NCBI RefSeq assembly: GCF_014839835.1
Contig: NC_071634.1
Span: 13,126,453-13,190,452, forward strand
DNA: 64,000 nucleotides
Direction: 5' to 3'
DNA from: Dryobates pubescens
Lineage: Eukaryota > Chordata > Aves > Piciformes > Picidae
The notes beneath the pieces were generated by a model, which ran no database searches, was not told the DNA's origin, and saw only the letters and a program-made list of their open reading frames with translations. Below, one piece after another: positions 38,707 through 51,410 of this stretch (its first letter is position 1; each line of letters opens with the position of its first letter). The position numbers and the translations under genes are program-made.

Positions 38707-38758
38707 TCATAGAATGGTTTCAGCTGGAAAAGACCTTTAAGATCATGGAGTCCAACCA
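38707..38758 (-). mobile_element. CR1 LINE 3' remnant
   Basis: About 52 bp: CATAGAATGGTTTCAGC through GATCATGGAGTCCAACC. Confidence 0.75.
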
Positions 38759-38997
38759 TTATGTAACTCTACCGAGTTTGGGAGAAACTTGAATGAGAAG
38801 CCTGAGCAAAACTCCAGATATTACAATAAGGCAAAGTCACATTCACTGATGATGGTATTGCAGAGAGGGTTATCACTAATCCCTTTTCTGGTCAAGAAAT
38901 GCACATACTTTGCCATAACCTGCCACGTGCCACCTACCTTGCACTGCAAGTACACTCCATGACTGTGTTATCTGTTGGTGTGACTGTGTTACCTGTG

Positions 38998-39097
38998 CCA
39001 AGAGAAGAGAGGAGAAGAGAGGAGAAGAGAGGAGAAGAGAGGAGAAGAGAGGAGAAGAGAGGAGAAGAGAGGAGAAGAGAGGAGAAGAGAGGAGAAG
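38998..39097. repeat. (GGAGAAGAGA)n at a CR1 3' end
   Basis: About nine and a half copies of a 10-bp purine unit joined directly to the 3' end of a minus-strand CR1, where GAATA pentamers would normally stand. Confidence 0.95.
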
Positions 39098-39290
39098 TTA
39101 ACCAGGTTGGAAAAGACCTTCGATATCATCAAGTCCAACCTATCACTCAGCACCATCTAATCAACAAAACCATGGCTCCAAGTGCCTCATCCAGTCCCCT
39201 CGTAAACACCTCCAATGATGGTGACTCCACCACCTCCCTGGGCAGCACATTCCAATGGCAAATGACTCTTTCTGTGAAGAACTTCTTCCC
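39098..39290 (-). mobile_element. CR1 LINE 3' fragment, pentamer-tailed group
   Basis: About 190 bp on the - strand, from TTAACCAGGTTGG to the TCTGTGAAGAACTTC segment. Its tail is replaced by the GGAGAAGAGA array. Confidence 0.9.
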
Positions 39291-41611
39291 CCAAAGAAAC
39301 CCCTCTTGTGATGTGTCTGGGCAAGCCAGCTGGTGCTGCAGGGCACAGTGCACCAAATCTACTTTTACTGGCTATGTGGACTAACCCCAGCATGCTACAT
39401 TTGGGCAAGATGTCTTAATCTGTTCAATACACAACAGCATCTTGATGTGAAGATGACCAGCTAGGTTGGAGATCTCCTAGGGTGACTTTAAAACATTGCT
39501 TCAAAGTTAGGTGGGGCTTGCTGGCAGGCTGAGATCAGGGCAAAATCAAGTGAAAATGAAATCAAAGTGGTTGCTAAACACTTTGTGACCTTCAGACCAT
39601 CCTGGAGTGACCTCTTATGTCCTGTAGAGATCCTGCTAAGGGTGTCCCTAAAGGATCACACACATGCAGGACAAAGTCAAGGTACCAGCTCCTTACCAGC
39701 CAAAGGTCAGACTTTCCTAGTGAAGAGTGACAAGTTGACTGACAGCTGCGGCTTCTTTGTGCTGCTCCCTGGAGGAACCCAAGGAAACCACCTCCCAGAT
39801 AAGATAGATTTCAAACTCCAGTCAAATTATTGTTGCAAGAATGATGCCTGGATGCATTCCTGTGTGGACTACCCTAGGTGATCCTGCTTTGGCAGGCAGT
39901 TGGACTTGATGATCTATGGAGGTCCCTTCCAACCTCTAACATTCCATGATTAAGTGGGAAAACTTCTTCAAGGCCAGGTACAAATACAGGGCACGTTTTC
40001 AATAGAGCTCTGCCCAAATACATGAGGCCCAAACATGCCAGGAAGAAGCATACCTCACACTATTACCCAAAAGCAGACATTACATAAATTTCTTTCTATT
40101 TTTATATCTTCCTGGCTCTCATCTCCTGAATCTGACATTAACCATAACAATCACACATGTGACTGAACGAGGCCAAGTTCTCCTTTTTCAATTCCAGTAT
40201 AAATATAGAAGTAATACAGTTAAGTAATAGCTTTGAGGTAGGCTCATTCCACAGCACCAGGGTTTTTCTCAGAACAGCCAGAGTCAGGCAAGATTTTGAG
40301 GCCAGATTTTTATCTGCTGTACTGACAAATTAGAGCAACAGTGTGGACGAAACTACCAGGGTTGTCATGAGAGCCTGGCAGTCCCAGAGGCTGGGGACAG
40401 AAGTTAATGTGGGTAGCATGTCATAAAGCACATGAGACTTCAGAGATCTTGTGCTATTTTCAAAAGGCCCTGGGCTTTCAGAAGTTCAAGCCCTCAGTGA
40501 TTTGCAGGAAGGTTTAAGGCTTTTTAATACACTTATTGTTTATGCCAATGAGATCCAGTCTCTTAAGACTCTATAAGATTCAGCTTCACAGCCACAACCT
40601 CTCCCTAACATTTGACACAAGTCTCATTTGAGGTTCTCTCTTGAGCGCTCCTGAACATGCCAACAATGCACCAAGGGGCAGAAGATGAAGCTCTTGCAGC
40701 TAACTCTGAGCAGCAAATAGTGTAGTGCACTGCGGATTTAGTTCTGCTGGAAAGCTAGCAGTGTTTGCATGGCTACAGGCTGCCTGGGCATTGAGCCATG
40801 TCAGATGTGCACAGCCTGGGTCTCACTTTGCTGTCCTGAGTATCTGTGTTGCACAGGACTGCTCCTGCAGATGTGCCTGAAAACCTTTTTCAGGCATTCT
40901 AGGTAGCCCCTTGTGCCACATCAGAGGTTTTATGGGTCATTCATTTGGACATGGATACCCAATTCTCCTCAAGATGCATTTTCTGTGTATGAAAGTCACA
41001 TGGAAAAGCTGGGGCTTGTGAGAACTTTTTGTCAGTTCAGCTCAAATTCAGCACCACAAAGTTATTTCTTCCTCAGGAATATTCAGTCCCCAAATGCTGA
41101 TTTCCCAAGCCTGTTTTCACATGCACAATTGTACAGTTCTATTTTGACGCTTCTCAAGCAGGAACCTGGGAGCTGTAGTGAGCTGTTTTGAGGACTGCTA
41201 TCATCTGAGCTCTGTTGTCCAGTTCTTCTGCTCCTGGGAGCTCAGCTTGGCTAGCATGGAGCACTTCAGAAATTCCTGCTTTTATGCTGCAACATAGAAA
41301 CACTAGGCAATAAAATTCAGAGTGATTTAAGAGAATTATATCCATAGTGTAGGGCTTTTACAATGCCTTCAAAGTGTCATATAAATAAAAACTAATTAGT
41401 CTTCCACAGTCTTATCAAACATGCATACTTCTCCAGATTTCAAAGACAGAACATTTGTATCTTGCCTTTGCACTCCCCAGGATGTCAAGGACTGTCTACA
41501 GTTTCACCTGGATTGAAGGGACCACAGTGTGGTGCAATTTGAGCATCGATGGAAGAAACTGATCTGCCACCCTCACTTAGAAAAACTGTTGGAGAAATCA
41601 CTGCACCTTAG
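39291..41611. other. Gene-free, unrecognised
   Basis: Apart from the small CR1-like piece at 39849, no repeat or exon is recognised. Confidence 0.5.
39849..39951 (+). mobile_element. CR1-like 3' fragment, diverged
   Basis: About 100 bp ending in TTGGACTTGATGATCTATGG, GGTCCCTTCCAACC and CATTCCATGATT. It is a different group from the two common ones. Confidence 0.75.
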
Positions 41612-42280
41612 ACCTGACCAGCATGCTGGTTGACAGGACAGGTTGATAGCCAGCAGAATACAAGCCAGCAGTGTGCCCAGGTCGCCAAGAAAGCCAATGG
41701 CATCCTGGCCTGGATCAGGAATAGTGTGGCCAGCAGGAGCAGGGAAGTCATTGTGCCCTGTGCTCAGCACTGGTTAGGCCACACCTTGAGTCCTGTGTCC
41801 AGTTCTGGGCCCCTCAGTTTAAGAAGGATCTTGAGACTCTTGAAGGTGTCCAGAGAAGGGCAACGAGGCTGGGGAGAGGTCTGGAGCACAGCCCTGTGAG
41901 GAGAGGCTGAGGGAGCTGGGGTTGCTTAGCCTGGAGAAGAGGAGGCTCAGGGGAGACCTTATTGCTGTCTACAACTACCTGAAAGGTGGTTGTAGCCAGG
42001 AGGGGGTTGGTCTCTTCTCTCTAGCAACCAGCACCAGAACAAGAGAACACAGTCTCAAGCTGTGCCAGGGGAAGTTTGGGCTGGAGGTGAGGAGAAAGGT
42101 CTTCCCATTGGAATGTGCTGCCCAGGGAGGTGGTGGAGTCGCCATCCCTGGAGGTGTTCAAGAGAAGATTGGATGTGGCACTTGGTGCCATGGTTTAGTT
42201 AGTCATGAGGTGCTGGGTGACAGGTTGGACTTGATGATCTCTGAGGTCTTTTCCAATCTTATTGATTCTATGATTCTATG
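41612..42280 (+). mobile_element. CR1 LINE 3' copy (ATTCTATG-tailed group)
   Basis: About 670 bp: the end of ORF2 ([20 protein letters not shown] frame) and the 3' UTR, with a small internal deletion near 42105 joining the GTCTTCCC and CATTGG segments. Confidence 0.93.
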
Positions 42281-44040
42281 CCCACTCTCTTCCAGTAAAT
42301 GCCTTGGCACACTCGGTCCTGCCCTACCTAGTGGATTTGGAACCTATTGAAATAGAATAACATTATTCTAATCCTGTGTTCATATCATTCTCTCTCTTTT
42401 TCTTTCCTTTTTTTTCTTCTTGATGGCTTTAAGGAAGGTGATTGGTTTTGTTGTGAACAATACAATGCCTTCATCCTGGCTTTCAATATTTGGGAAAGAG
42501 AATATTGTTTCTCCCTGAAGAGAAATTATTTGTCACATATAAATGGCATTGTTTCCTACACCAGTTTATGGAGAAAAGCTTGCCTCTTTGAAAAGAAGAA
42601 CCAGAAGCCAGGACCAAAGTGTCAGTCATGACTCACTTTCAGTCTACTAGTTAACTCTCTGTGACCTTTAACGTTGTGATTTACCCCTTAGAGCACTCAC
42701 CAGGAAACAGAACCCTGGGTTCAGTGATGTGCATCCTGCCTTAGTCTGAGACTCACACTTTTCAAGAGACTGGTGCAATAACAAGGAGAGGCTACTCTCA
42801 CCCTTTCTTCTGAAACTGGACTCATACAGGAAGAAATGTAAGAGTCCAAAGTCAAAAGGCAAGAGAAGTCCTGATGCTGTGTCCTAAGGCATGTTTTCAC
42901 AAATGGCATTTGTTGGCTACCACTGTTGGAAGCAGCCTTCTGCGTTCCCCCCAAGCCTAAATTCGGGACTGTAAACATCCTCACCTGAACATTATCACCA
43001 TTTCCTCCCAATCCCAGGTCTGTTCCCCTTCCTGAAGTCCCAACATTCTGCTTCACAGCCCCAGCACTCCTTAAGACCCTCAACTCACAGCTGAAACTTC
43101 ACCTGTTCCACTCTGCCTCCTCCTACCCAAACTGGCTCTCCAGTCACAATGGGCATATCACGATCTCAACAACCCCATTCCCCTCACCTTCTCCAGATGA
43201 CTTTTTTTTTTCCATGGTCTTAGCAGAAACACATGTCCCAGACACACAAGAACAGCAGGAGAGGTCTGGGATCTGCAGACAGATTCATGGATCCATCAGT
43301 TACTGGCCAGCTGGTGGCAGGAGCAGCTGTGCGAAGGCCCTTATTCTGTTTTGTGAAATATTCTGGACATAGGCAAACCCAGCACTTGTTGAGAGTGTTT
43401 TTGCTTGGCATATAAGCAACACAGTGTGGGAATATCTAGCCTACTGATTCAGGCTTTCATCTTGCAAAGGGCAGGTTTTGTTCCAGTCCTTGATCCTTAG
43501 GTCATGTCTGCTTCTTATCCATCAGCTTTGTGTAAAATGCATATGCAGTCCTAGCCATGAACTCCCTCCAAGCTACTCCCTCCTGGCAAACTGCTTAAAG
43601 CTGTTCTCTGCAGAGAGCTTTGTTGTCCCTGATTTAAGTCCTATGAAAATCCAGGAGCTTTATTTGGGTACACTCAGTAGCACATCAGAACAAACATCGC
43701 TGTGAAGTTTGTGCTTACAGCTAGCTACTTCCTTGCAGTTGCCATTTGCTGCTCTGCTGCCATGTTAAGCATTCATATGTTAATCCACTCGTGGAGGCTG
43801 TTGTGCCTGACTGTACTGGAAGGCTTTATCAAATGACACCAAAATTAAGAGTTTGGTTTCTGCCAATTTGCTGCAAGATGCTTAATATGAAAAGCAGAAT
43901 ATACAGCACTGGAGACGATTTTGGAACATCGCTGATTTCCATCTCCAACTGCAATATTCTCATTCTTCACTCTGCATTGCCATTGGTGCCAAGAGAGCTT
44001 CCAATTTCCTCTTCTGTAAAACAGAAAAGATTCTTCTGTA
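42281..44040. other. Gene-free, unrecognised
   Basis: Unique-looking DNA with small polypyrimidine tracts (42390-42420, 43202-43213). No exon is recognised. Confidence 0.5.
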
Positions 44041-44331
44041 TGTGTGTGTATGTATGTATCTCTATCTATCTATCTATCTATCTGTCTATATCTATATCTC
44101 TAGCTATATCTCTATAGATATAGCTAGAGATAGAGATAGAGATAGAGAGATAGAAATAGAGAGATGAGATAGAGATAGAGATAGAGATAAAGACAGAGAT
44201 AGAGATAGAGATAGAGATAGAGATAGAGATAGAGATAGAGATGAGAGAGAGAGGGAGGGAGAGAGAGAGAGAGAGAAAGAGAAAGAGAGAGAGAGAGAGA
44301 CAGAGAGACAGAGATAGAGATAGGGATATAT
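44041..44331. repeat. (TATC)n joined head-on to (GATAGA)n, with a perfect hairpin
   Basis: TATC repeats (about 44056-44100) meet a 17-bp perfect inverted repeat (44095-44111 with 44116-44132, 4-nt loop), followed by about 200 bp of GATAGA and GA repeats. The two flanks are partly complementary, so the stem can extend imperfectly. Confidence 0.9.
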
Positions 44332-44364
44332 TCTGGTCTTTCTCCCTGTTGAATAGATTTGACC

Positions 44365-44506
44365 ATAGACCATAGAATGGCTTGAGTTGGAAGAGATCTT
44401 AAAGATCATCTAGTTCCAAATCCCCCTACCATAGGCAGGGACACCTCCCACTAGACCAGGCTGCTAAAAGCCTCATCCAGCCTGGTCTTCAACACTTCCA
44501 GGGATG
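44365..44506 (-). mobile_element. CR1 LINE 3' fragment, older group
   Basis: About 142 bp on the - strand, from CATAGAATGGCTTGAG to the AACACTTCCAGGGATG segment. Confidence 0.88.
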
Positions 44507-45868
44507 ATGCCATATACCAGTTGAAACATCATGAGCAGCAAATAAACAGTTTGGGTTTTAAAATCCATCAGTCAGCACTAATAGTATCACAGAGAAGGGA
44601 AGGGGAACAACTTCTGTATTAACTCATTTTACAACTTCATTCACTCTGAGTTTGAGAATGAGCCTACCTGTGGGGGGAAGGTAGATGGTGTTTCACACAG
44701 ATGTTCTGAAATAATCCACTCCATTTGTTCTTTTTCTCCCCACAGAAACCACTGGGCTCTGATTTCCTTGAATGCTGTAAAATAGCTCTGAAGGGATGGA
44801 GAACTCCAACAAAAAAACCCCCACAAATCTGAGAACCCAGCAAAGGAACTAGGAAAAAGAGCTTGATTTGTAGAATCTCACCTGGCCCATGACTGACTCT
44901 CTGCTCATGCAACACTAACTTAAGACATCTTTGTACATCAGGTACTGCAACTTCTCAGCACACTACTGTTTCTTCAGTGTTTTAAATTCACTCTCCTAGT
45001 ATGTAGCAGAACAGAGAAACTGACATTCAGTTGTTTATGAAAACAACCCAATACTATATCTGTAAAGGTTAAAGCAATTTTCCTGCAAGATATTGCAGCA
45101 CAGTTAATTTCATATGACAGTCCAAGCCTGGCTTAAAAAAATCAGCCTGTTAGCAGCCCATCATCACACTCCATCTGTTCCCTGCAGGACAGCTACCTGA
45201 TTCCACCTGACTGACTAGGGTGAAGTGGTTATTAGTGCTGTGGTCACCAGGGTTTCCAGCCAGGCACTGGAGCAGTAGCTCTCTTAGTGGTATCCATTCT
45301 GTAGGCTCAGCAAGTTTCTGCTGTAGCTATTCAGAGATGCATTTGTAGTTATTGCAGTCATAGAAGATTCATTTGCAAACCTAAGGGCAAACTCCAAAAT
45401 TAAATGGAGGTGTAAGCTTTGTCCTCACCAGAAGAGACTGCTCCTATTGGCACATCCTCCCATCACAGATATAATTCCCTCCAGCAAGAGGGCTTTTCTC
45501 CATAAAGCTTACACAGGTCCCAAAGACAAAACAAACTGTGCAAGCAAAGGACTTTGCATTGAAATATAGACTGCTTTCTTAACATGTCAAAATTTGGTTG
45601 CAGAACTCTATGGTCCAAGTCATACCATGTCAGTCTACAGGTGACTTGAAAGACCTACAGTAACATATTTGGTGACCAGAAAAATGTCAAACCTGATAGA
45701 CTTTCTCCCTTGTCCCCTCATGGACAGCAATGCCAGGTGGATCCCTGCACATGTACCTGTGCAGAATGCACCACATCGTCATACTTTCTAGCATATTCAG
45801 AGCCACCTGCATGTGACTACAGTGCCATAATATGGATCAGCAGTCTCATTCATATGTATTTTTTCCAG
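44507..45868. other. Sequence 5' of the first C1QTNF7 coding exon, probably intron
   Basis: Ends in a polypyrimidine tract and AG acceptor (45860-45868) feeding the C1QTNF7 start exon, so at least its right end is intron of that gene. No upstream exon is recognised inside it. Confidence 0.55.
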
Positions 45869-45876
45869 ATCCAACG

Positions 45877-47443
45877 ATGTTTGTGTTGCTTTACATCACA
45901 AGTTTTGCCATCTACACAAGTGAACAACCTCTGCAAAGCCAAGTCAAAGGAGAAAACTACTACACCAGATACATCTGTAGCATCCCTGGATTGCCAGGTC
46001 CTGCAGGTCCCCCCGGAGCTAGTGGATCCCCAGGACCACATGGACGCATTGGTCTTCCAGGAAGAGATGGAAGAGATGGCAGGAAAGGAGAAAAAGGTGA
46101 AAAAGGGAGTGCAGGTATTGAATGTTTGTGTAACCTAACACAGTAGTGCAGCAAAGTTGGAGCTTTCATTGTCGCTGTTATGCATACACACACACACGAT
46201 TCATGTATGTGCCTGGGTGGGTTTAAGTATGATGCATTTATGTCTAGTGGGAGAAAGCAAATATGCAGATCTATTTTGGATATGTCTAATATGTATGCAT
46301 CTGTGCAACTACATGTCAATGCACAGCCTTCCTGTGCAGAGGTGCTAAGAAAAACTCTGTGAAAGCGAAGCCTGTGTGGGGTCAAATCAATAGTCTCATT
46401 TGTGCCATTAGCCAGGAGTAAATAATCAGCAGGTATTTAGGTGCACACTAAAAAAGCTCAAATAGTAAGCTATTTAGTGCACAAGTATCATTGCAGAGGC
46501 AGCCACACTGCTTTCCTTCCCATCAGCAGTGCCCATAGCCCAGTCAGGAATGGACTGATTATAGATAAAAGCCTTCGGCGTGCAACCAAGGCATAGAGAA
46601 ACAAAGGACCCCTGGGCTGTGGAGCCTGGTCCTCTGCTCCCACCTCTCATTCCTGCTGCAAACTTACTAGATGGCTTTGAAAGTATTTTGGGAGCCTTTT
46701 TTGAAATTCTGGCCATGTGTTTCTTGTTTGTTCAGGCACACACAGTAGCCCACACAACCATTTACTGAGGTGATAAGTGCAACGATTAACTAACTTACAA
46801 TGTTTTTGAAGGTTTAAGAGGAAAGACTGGGCCTTTAGGACCAGCTGGAGAGAAAGGAGACCAAGGTCAGTCTGGTAAAAAAGGACCTGGAGGACTGACA
46901 GGCGCCAAAGGTGAAGTAGGCCCAGCTGGACCACCTGGACCTAAGGGAGATAAAGGCGACCGAGGAGAGCCAGGTGCACCAGGGGTCTGTAAGTGTGGAC
47001 AGATAGTGCTGAAATCTGCCTTTTCTGTTGGCATCACCACCAGCTACCCAGAAGAAAGACTACCAATTGTGTTCAACAAAGTCCTCTTCAATGAGGGGGA
47101 GCATTACAACCCTTCCACAGGGAAGTTTATTTGTGCCATCCCAGGGATTTACTATTTCTCTTACGACATCACCTTAGCAAATAAGCATCTTGCCATCGGG
47201 CTGGTTCACAATGGGAAGTACCGGATAAAGACATTCGATGCAAACACCGGCAACCATGACGTAGCTTCTGGCTCTACGGTGATCTACCTTCAGCCAGAAG
47301 ATGAAGTATGGCTTGAGATCTTCTACACTGACCAAAATGGTCTCTTTTCTGATCCAACGTGGGCAGACAGCTTGTTCTCTGGGTTTCTCTTGTACGTTGA
47401 TACAGATTACCTGGACGCTTTATCGGATGAAGATGAGCTCTGA
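45877..47443 (+). CDS. C1QTNF7: C1q/TNF-related protein 7 (CTRP7), two coding exons
   Basis: Secreted adipokine-like protein of the C1q/TNF superfamily, expected to form collagen-stemmed trimers and higher oligomers outside the cell. Coding exon 1 is 45877-46114, preceded by an AG acceptor at 45867-45868, so the ATG lies 8 nt into this exon. Coding exon 2 is 46812-47443. The 697-bp intron has GT/AG ends and is phase 1. The spliced product is 289 residues, the same length as I recall for human CTRP7. A hydrophobic signal peptide ([15 protein letters not shown]) is followed by a short N-terminal region with Cys34. Gly-X-Y repeats then run without interruption from Gly38 to Gly137. A Cys-Lys-Cys junction at 139-141 leads into the globular C1q domain (about 142-289), which ends in an acidic tail (DEDEL). 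Motifs in the C1q head, such as [28 protein letters not shown] and [11 protein letters not shown], match CTRP7 rather than other CTRPs. Nothing looks broken. Any untranslated 5' exon is not identified. Confidence 0.97.
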
Positions 47444-47763
47444 AGCAGGCGACGCCAAGGGCCGTTCAGCCTGGACAACCCAGAGCAGGAGACACAAAGT
47501 CAAAACCCAAACGAATCTGGGAGTTTGTTTTTGCTTTGATAGGAAGGAAATCTGAGCTGACAAGGAACTGTGCAGAATCGAAGTTGGATATTTTTTTACT
47601 GGACAGCAGGGATCTCAAAAGGAATTGTACCTAACAAAAGACTGCATCACTCCAGGACTGACTCCACCTGAAAGTTGTGGGTTTAATACTATTTAAACAA
47701 CTGTACATTGGATTTTATAGAAAACATTAAGCTGCAATATAGAATTGATATTTTGTATATGAT

Positions 47764-47769
47764 AATAAA
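47764..47769 (+). terminator. C1QTNF7: C1QTNF7 polyA signal
   Basis: Canonical AATAAA about 320 nt after the C1QTNF7 stop codon, making a 3' UTR of roughly 345 nt (47444 to about 47790). A CR1 copy begins only about 60 bp further on. Confidence 0.8.
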
Positions 47770-47825
47770 GTGAAATTGAACAGTTGACAGCAATATCATC
47801 TTTGATCATTTTAAGAGAGGAAATA

Positions 47826-48326
47826 CTCAGCTGTGCTCGGCACAGGTTAGGCCACACCTTGAGTACTGTGCCCAGTTCTGGGCCCCTCAATTTAGGAAAG
47901 ATGTTGACTTACTGGAACATGTCCAGGGAAGGGCAACAAAGCTGGGGAGGGCCCTATGAGGAGAGGCTGAGGGAGCTGGGGTTGCTTATTCTGGAGAAGA
48001 GGAGGCTCAGGGAGACCTTATTGCTGTCTACAACTACCTGAAGGGAGGTTGTAGCCAGGTCGGGGTTGATCTCTTCTCCCAGGCAACCACCAACAGAAGA
48101 AGAGGACACAGTCTCAAGCTGCTCTCTTCCCAGAAAGAGAGATTGGCCATTGGAATGTGCTGCCCAGGGAGGTGGTGGAGTCACCATCACTGGAAGTGTT
48201 TAGGAAGAGACTGGAAGGGGTGCTTGGTGCCATAGTTTAGTTGATTAGATGGTGTTGGGTGATAGGTTGGACTCAATGATCTCAAAGGTCTTTTCCAAGC
48301 TAGTTAATTCTATTCTATTCTATTAA
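47826..48326 (+). mobile_element. CR1 LINE 3' copy, pentamer-tailed group
   Basis: About 500 bp from GTGCTCGGCACAGGTTAGG to three ATTCT units. It begins about 60 bp after the C1QTNF7 polyA signal. Internal deletions shorten it relative to the copy at 41612. Confidence 0.92.
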
Positions 48327-49035
48327 AAACAAACAAAACAAAAAACCCCATTGATTGTTAAGAAGGAGAGGAATAAAATAGGAATGTGTGCTTCAGGATG
48401 CAACTGAACAGGTCACAAGGACAGTCCCACCTGATATTTACAGCAATAAATGGTACCATAGATAACTAACCTCCTAATAGACTTGTACTAGCTGAGGACT
48501 GCCCAATGACAGTGATAAAAGATGAGAACAAAGGTATTAAACACAGAAAGTAACAGAAATCTGGAAGATCTAAAAACCTCCAAGACTCTACAATCTTATT
48601 TTACTCATCCCACGTTTACAGAAACCTGCTACTTCTAGCAGCTACTCAGAAAGTTTGAAATGCCAGTGGTCTGTGTTGCACAAGTCCTGATCCCACTTGC
48701 TTTTGTTTGGGTTTTATTCTGTGCACTCGACTGAAGAAAATCACAGCCAAATAAAATTGCCCAACTCCACCACTGAAATAACAAAACAGGCACTGTGGTT
48801 TGTGTATGGGACATTAATCTGTGCACCTTGCACCTGTGCCCTCATTTCTTCATGCACTATCATGCAGGTCTTTGAGTACCTGATTGCTGCTTTATGCAGT
48901 GAAGAGGTGCAAAGTCTTGTCCACAAATCAAACTGGCAATGACCCTTGCTTTATTTGAGAGTGGGAGATGTGTAGTAGAAGACAAAAAGGGATTATTTTT
49001 CTAACTAGATATCTAGTTCATTAGTGCTATGAAAG

Positions 49036-49442
49036 GTCTGCTACAAGGACAGGCTGAGGGAGCTGGGGTGGTTCAGCTCAGAGAATAGGAGGCTCTGAGG
49101 AGACCTGATAGCAGCCTTCCAGTACCTGAAAGGGGCTACAGGAAGGATGGGGAGAGGCTGTTTCCTGCAGTGACAGGACAAGGGGCAATGGCTTCAAACT
49201 AAAGAAGGGCAAATTTAGATTGGGTATCAGGAAGAAGTTCTTCACTATGAGGGTGGTAGAACACTGGAACAGGTTGCCCAGGGAGGTGCTTGAGGTCCCT
49301 TCCCTGGAGATATTCAAGGTGAGGCTCAACAAGGCCCTGGGCAACCTGATCTAGTTGTGGGTATCCCTGCTGACTGCAGGGAGGTCAGACTGGATGACCT
49401 TTGGAGGATCCTTCCAGCCTGGACCATTCTATGATTCCATGC
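49036..49442 (+). mobile_element. CR1 LINE 3' copy, third group
   Basis: About 405 bp with the CTGACTGCAGGGAGGTCAG and CCTTCCAGCCTGGACC 3' end, unlike the two common groups, and more diverged. Confidence 0.9.
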
Positions 49443-49803
49443 TTCCTGTGAAAAATATGGAAGAGCACAGATCAGTTTATCACTGTGCTGTACAACCATT
49501 TATACAGCTGCAAATTAAGCACAATATCAAAGCAAAAATGCAGCCCAGTCATCATTTAGAACAATGGTTGATGCCAAGGCTTCCCAGGCATCAGTGCTTC
49601 TATAAGGCATAAAGAATATCAGCACTGTTCAGTGCTGTCTGCACTGAAATTCTACAGAGCAGCCCACACTGAACCCATGACTTCCAGGAAGTATAATTCA
49701 ACAGACACAGGATTGGACCTACAATATCTATCATGTAGAAAAAGCAACTCATAGAAGTATTAAATGGTATGTTTATTTTAAACCCCACAGAAATGGTTTT
49801 CAC

Positions 49804-50299
49804 ACACAGAATCACCAAGGTTGGAAGAGACCTCCAAAGATCATCAAGTCCAACCTGTCACCACAGACCTCATCACTAAACCATGGCACCAAGTGCCACA
49901 TCCATTCCCCTCCTGAACACCTCCAGGGATGGTGACTCCACCACCTCCCTTGGCAGCACATTCCAATGGCCAACAACTCTTTCTGTGAAGAACTTTCTCC
50001 TCACCTCCAGCCTAAACCTCCCCTGGTGCAGCTTGAGACTGTGTCCTCTTGTTCTGGTGCTGGTTGCCTGGGAGAAGAGACTAACCCCTTCCTGGCTACC
50101 ACCTCCCTTCAGGTAGTTGTAGACAGCAATAAGGTCTCCCTTGAGCCTCCTCTTCTCCAGGCTAAGCAACCCCAGCTCCCTCAGCCTCTCCTCACAAGGC
50201 TGTGCTCGAGGCCTCCCCCCAGCCTCGTTGCCCTTCTCTGGACACGTTCAAGTCCCCTCACGTTCTGAGGGGCCCAGAACTGGAGACAGAACTCAAGGT
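49804..50299 (-). mobile_element. CR1 LINE 3' copy (ATTCTATG-type group)
   Basis: About 495 bp on the - strand, from ACACAGAATCACCAAGG to the GGCCCAGAACTGGAGACAG segment. The ORF2 end and 3' UTR are well preserved. Confidence 0.92.
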
Positions 50300-51410
50300 T
50301 TTATGATATTTCAATCAATAGAAAATTCATGTTAGGAGTAACAAGCAAATTTTTATTAGGATTAGAAAATCTCTATAAAAAGCCAAACTTAAGAAAAGAG
50401 CCTGATGGATTTTCTCCAGACTCTCCAGAAATGTATTTGGTAGTTATCAGGAACTTGGACACTCACTGACAAAACCATTTTATTCTTTTATTTCTTTTTT
50501 TTTTCCTCAATTAAGTAAATAAAACCCAGGCCTTCCTGGTGAAATGTTCCTGGCTGCAAGTGCAAAGTGCTTCCATGTAATAATCTTGTAAAAATGAATG
50601 AAATATGAAAGAGCCATTTTAGCCACACCTATCTCGAAGGTGACATCATGGGAATAAGCAACCCAAGAGTTTATTCCTTCCCTTAGCAATTTAGATTTAG
50701 GCTTGCACAATCTTAGGAAGATTTTTTTTTTTAATCTTACCAAAGTTTTCCCATTTGGATTCTGCAGTTATTTGAACAGCTTAAGGCTTTGGCATGAACT
50801 ATTGAGAATAAGTCATTCTGTTGCAGTGTTCCTATAGGTTTTGGCAGGAGGAATCTTTTTGCTGCATGTATGGACAGCATAGCAGCATGTGTCCCTGCCC
50901 TCACTCAGGATCTCAAGACTGAAGTAAATCATTGCTATTGCTATTGTTTTACTTGAAAATAGATCAGCTGTGACGACATGGTATTTCAGCAGGGGGATTT
51001 CATCTGCCTAAGTTTGAATTTATACAGAAAATATCTGGGGCTGAAGTCTTCCCACCACTTAAACCACTAGGTGGGGAGGTCTGGTTTGGTTTCAAGACGC
51101 TGTGGGATAGCAAAGAGCACAATTATCTTTGGGATTCTATTTGAGATTAACCAAAGTTTTCTAAACTAAATATGTCATCCTGCAGGTGCCAGGCTTATGT
51201 CATGGTGACAAAGAGGTAAAAAGTACTGACCTCTTGAGAAACATAAATGAACCACGATTCTCAACAGGCTCTAGAGCAAATTTGCAGCAAGAAGCAGATG
51301 GGATTTATAGAAATCAGTGGATTGTAGGAAGGAACTATATCTTCTTCTTTCTTTACTTTCCACAAAGTGTGATCCCTAGGCTCAGAAGATAATGGAAAGG
51401 ATTTAACATT
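50300..51410. other. Gene-free spacer
   Basis: AT-rich DNA between two CR1 copies with poly-T tracts (50489-50505, 50721-50733). I see no gene. Confidence 0.5.

Noticed and set aside
44104-44409. Ser/Leu-rich frames on the minus strand
   Set aside because: They are translations of the GATAGA and GA repeats.
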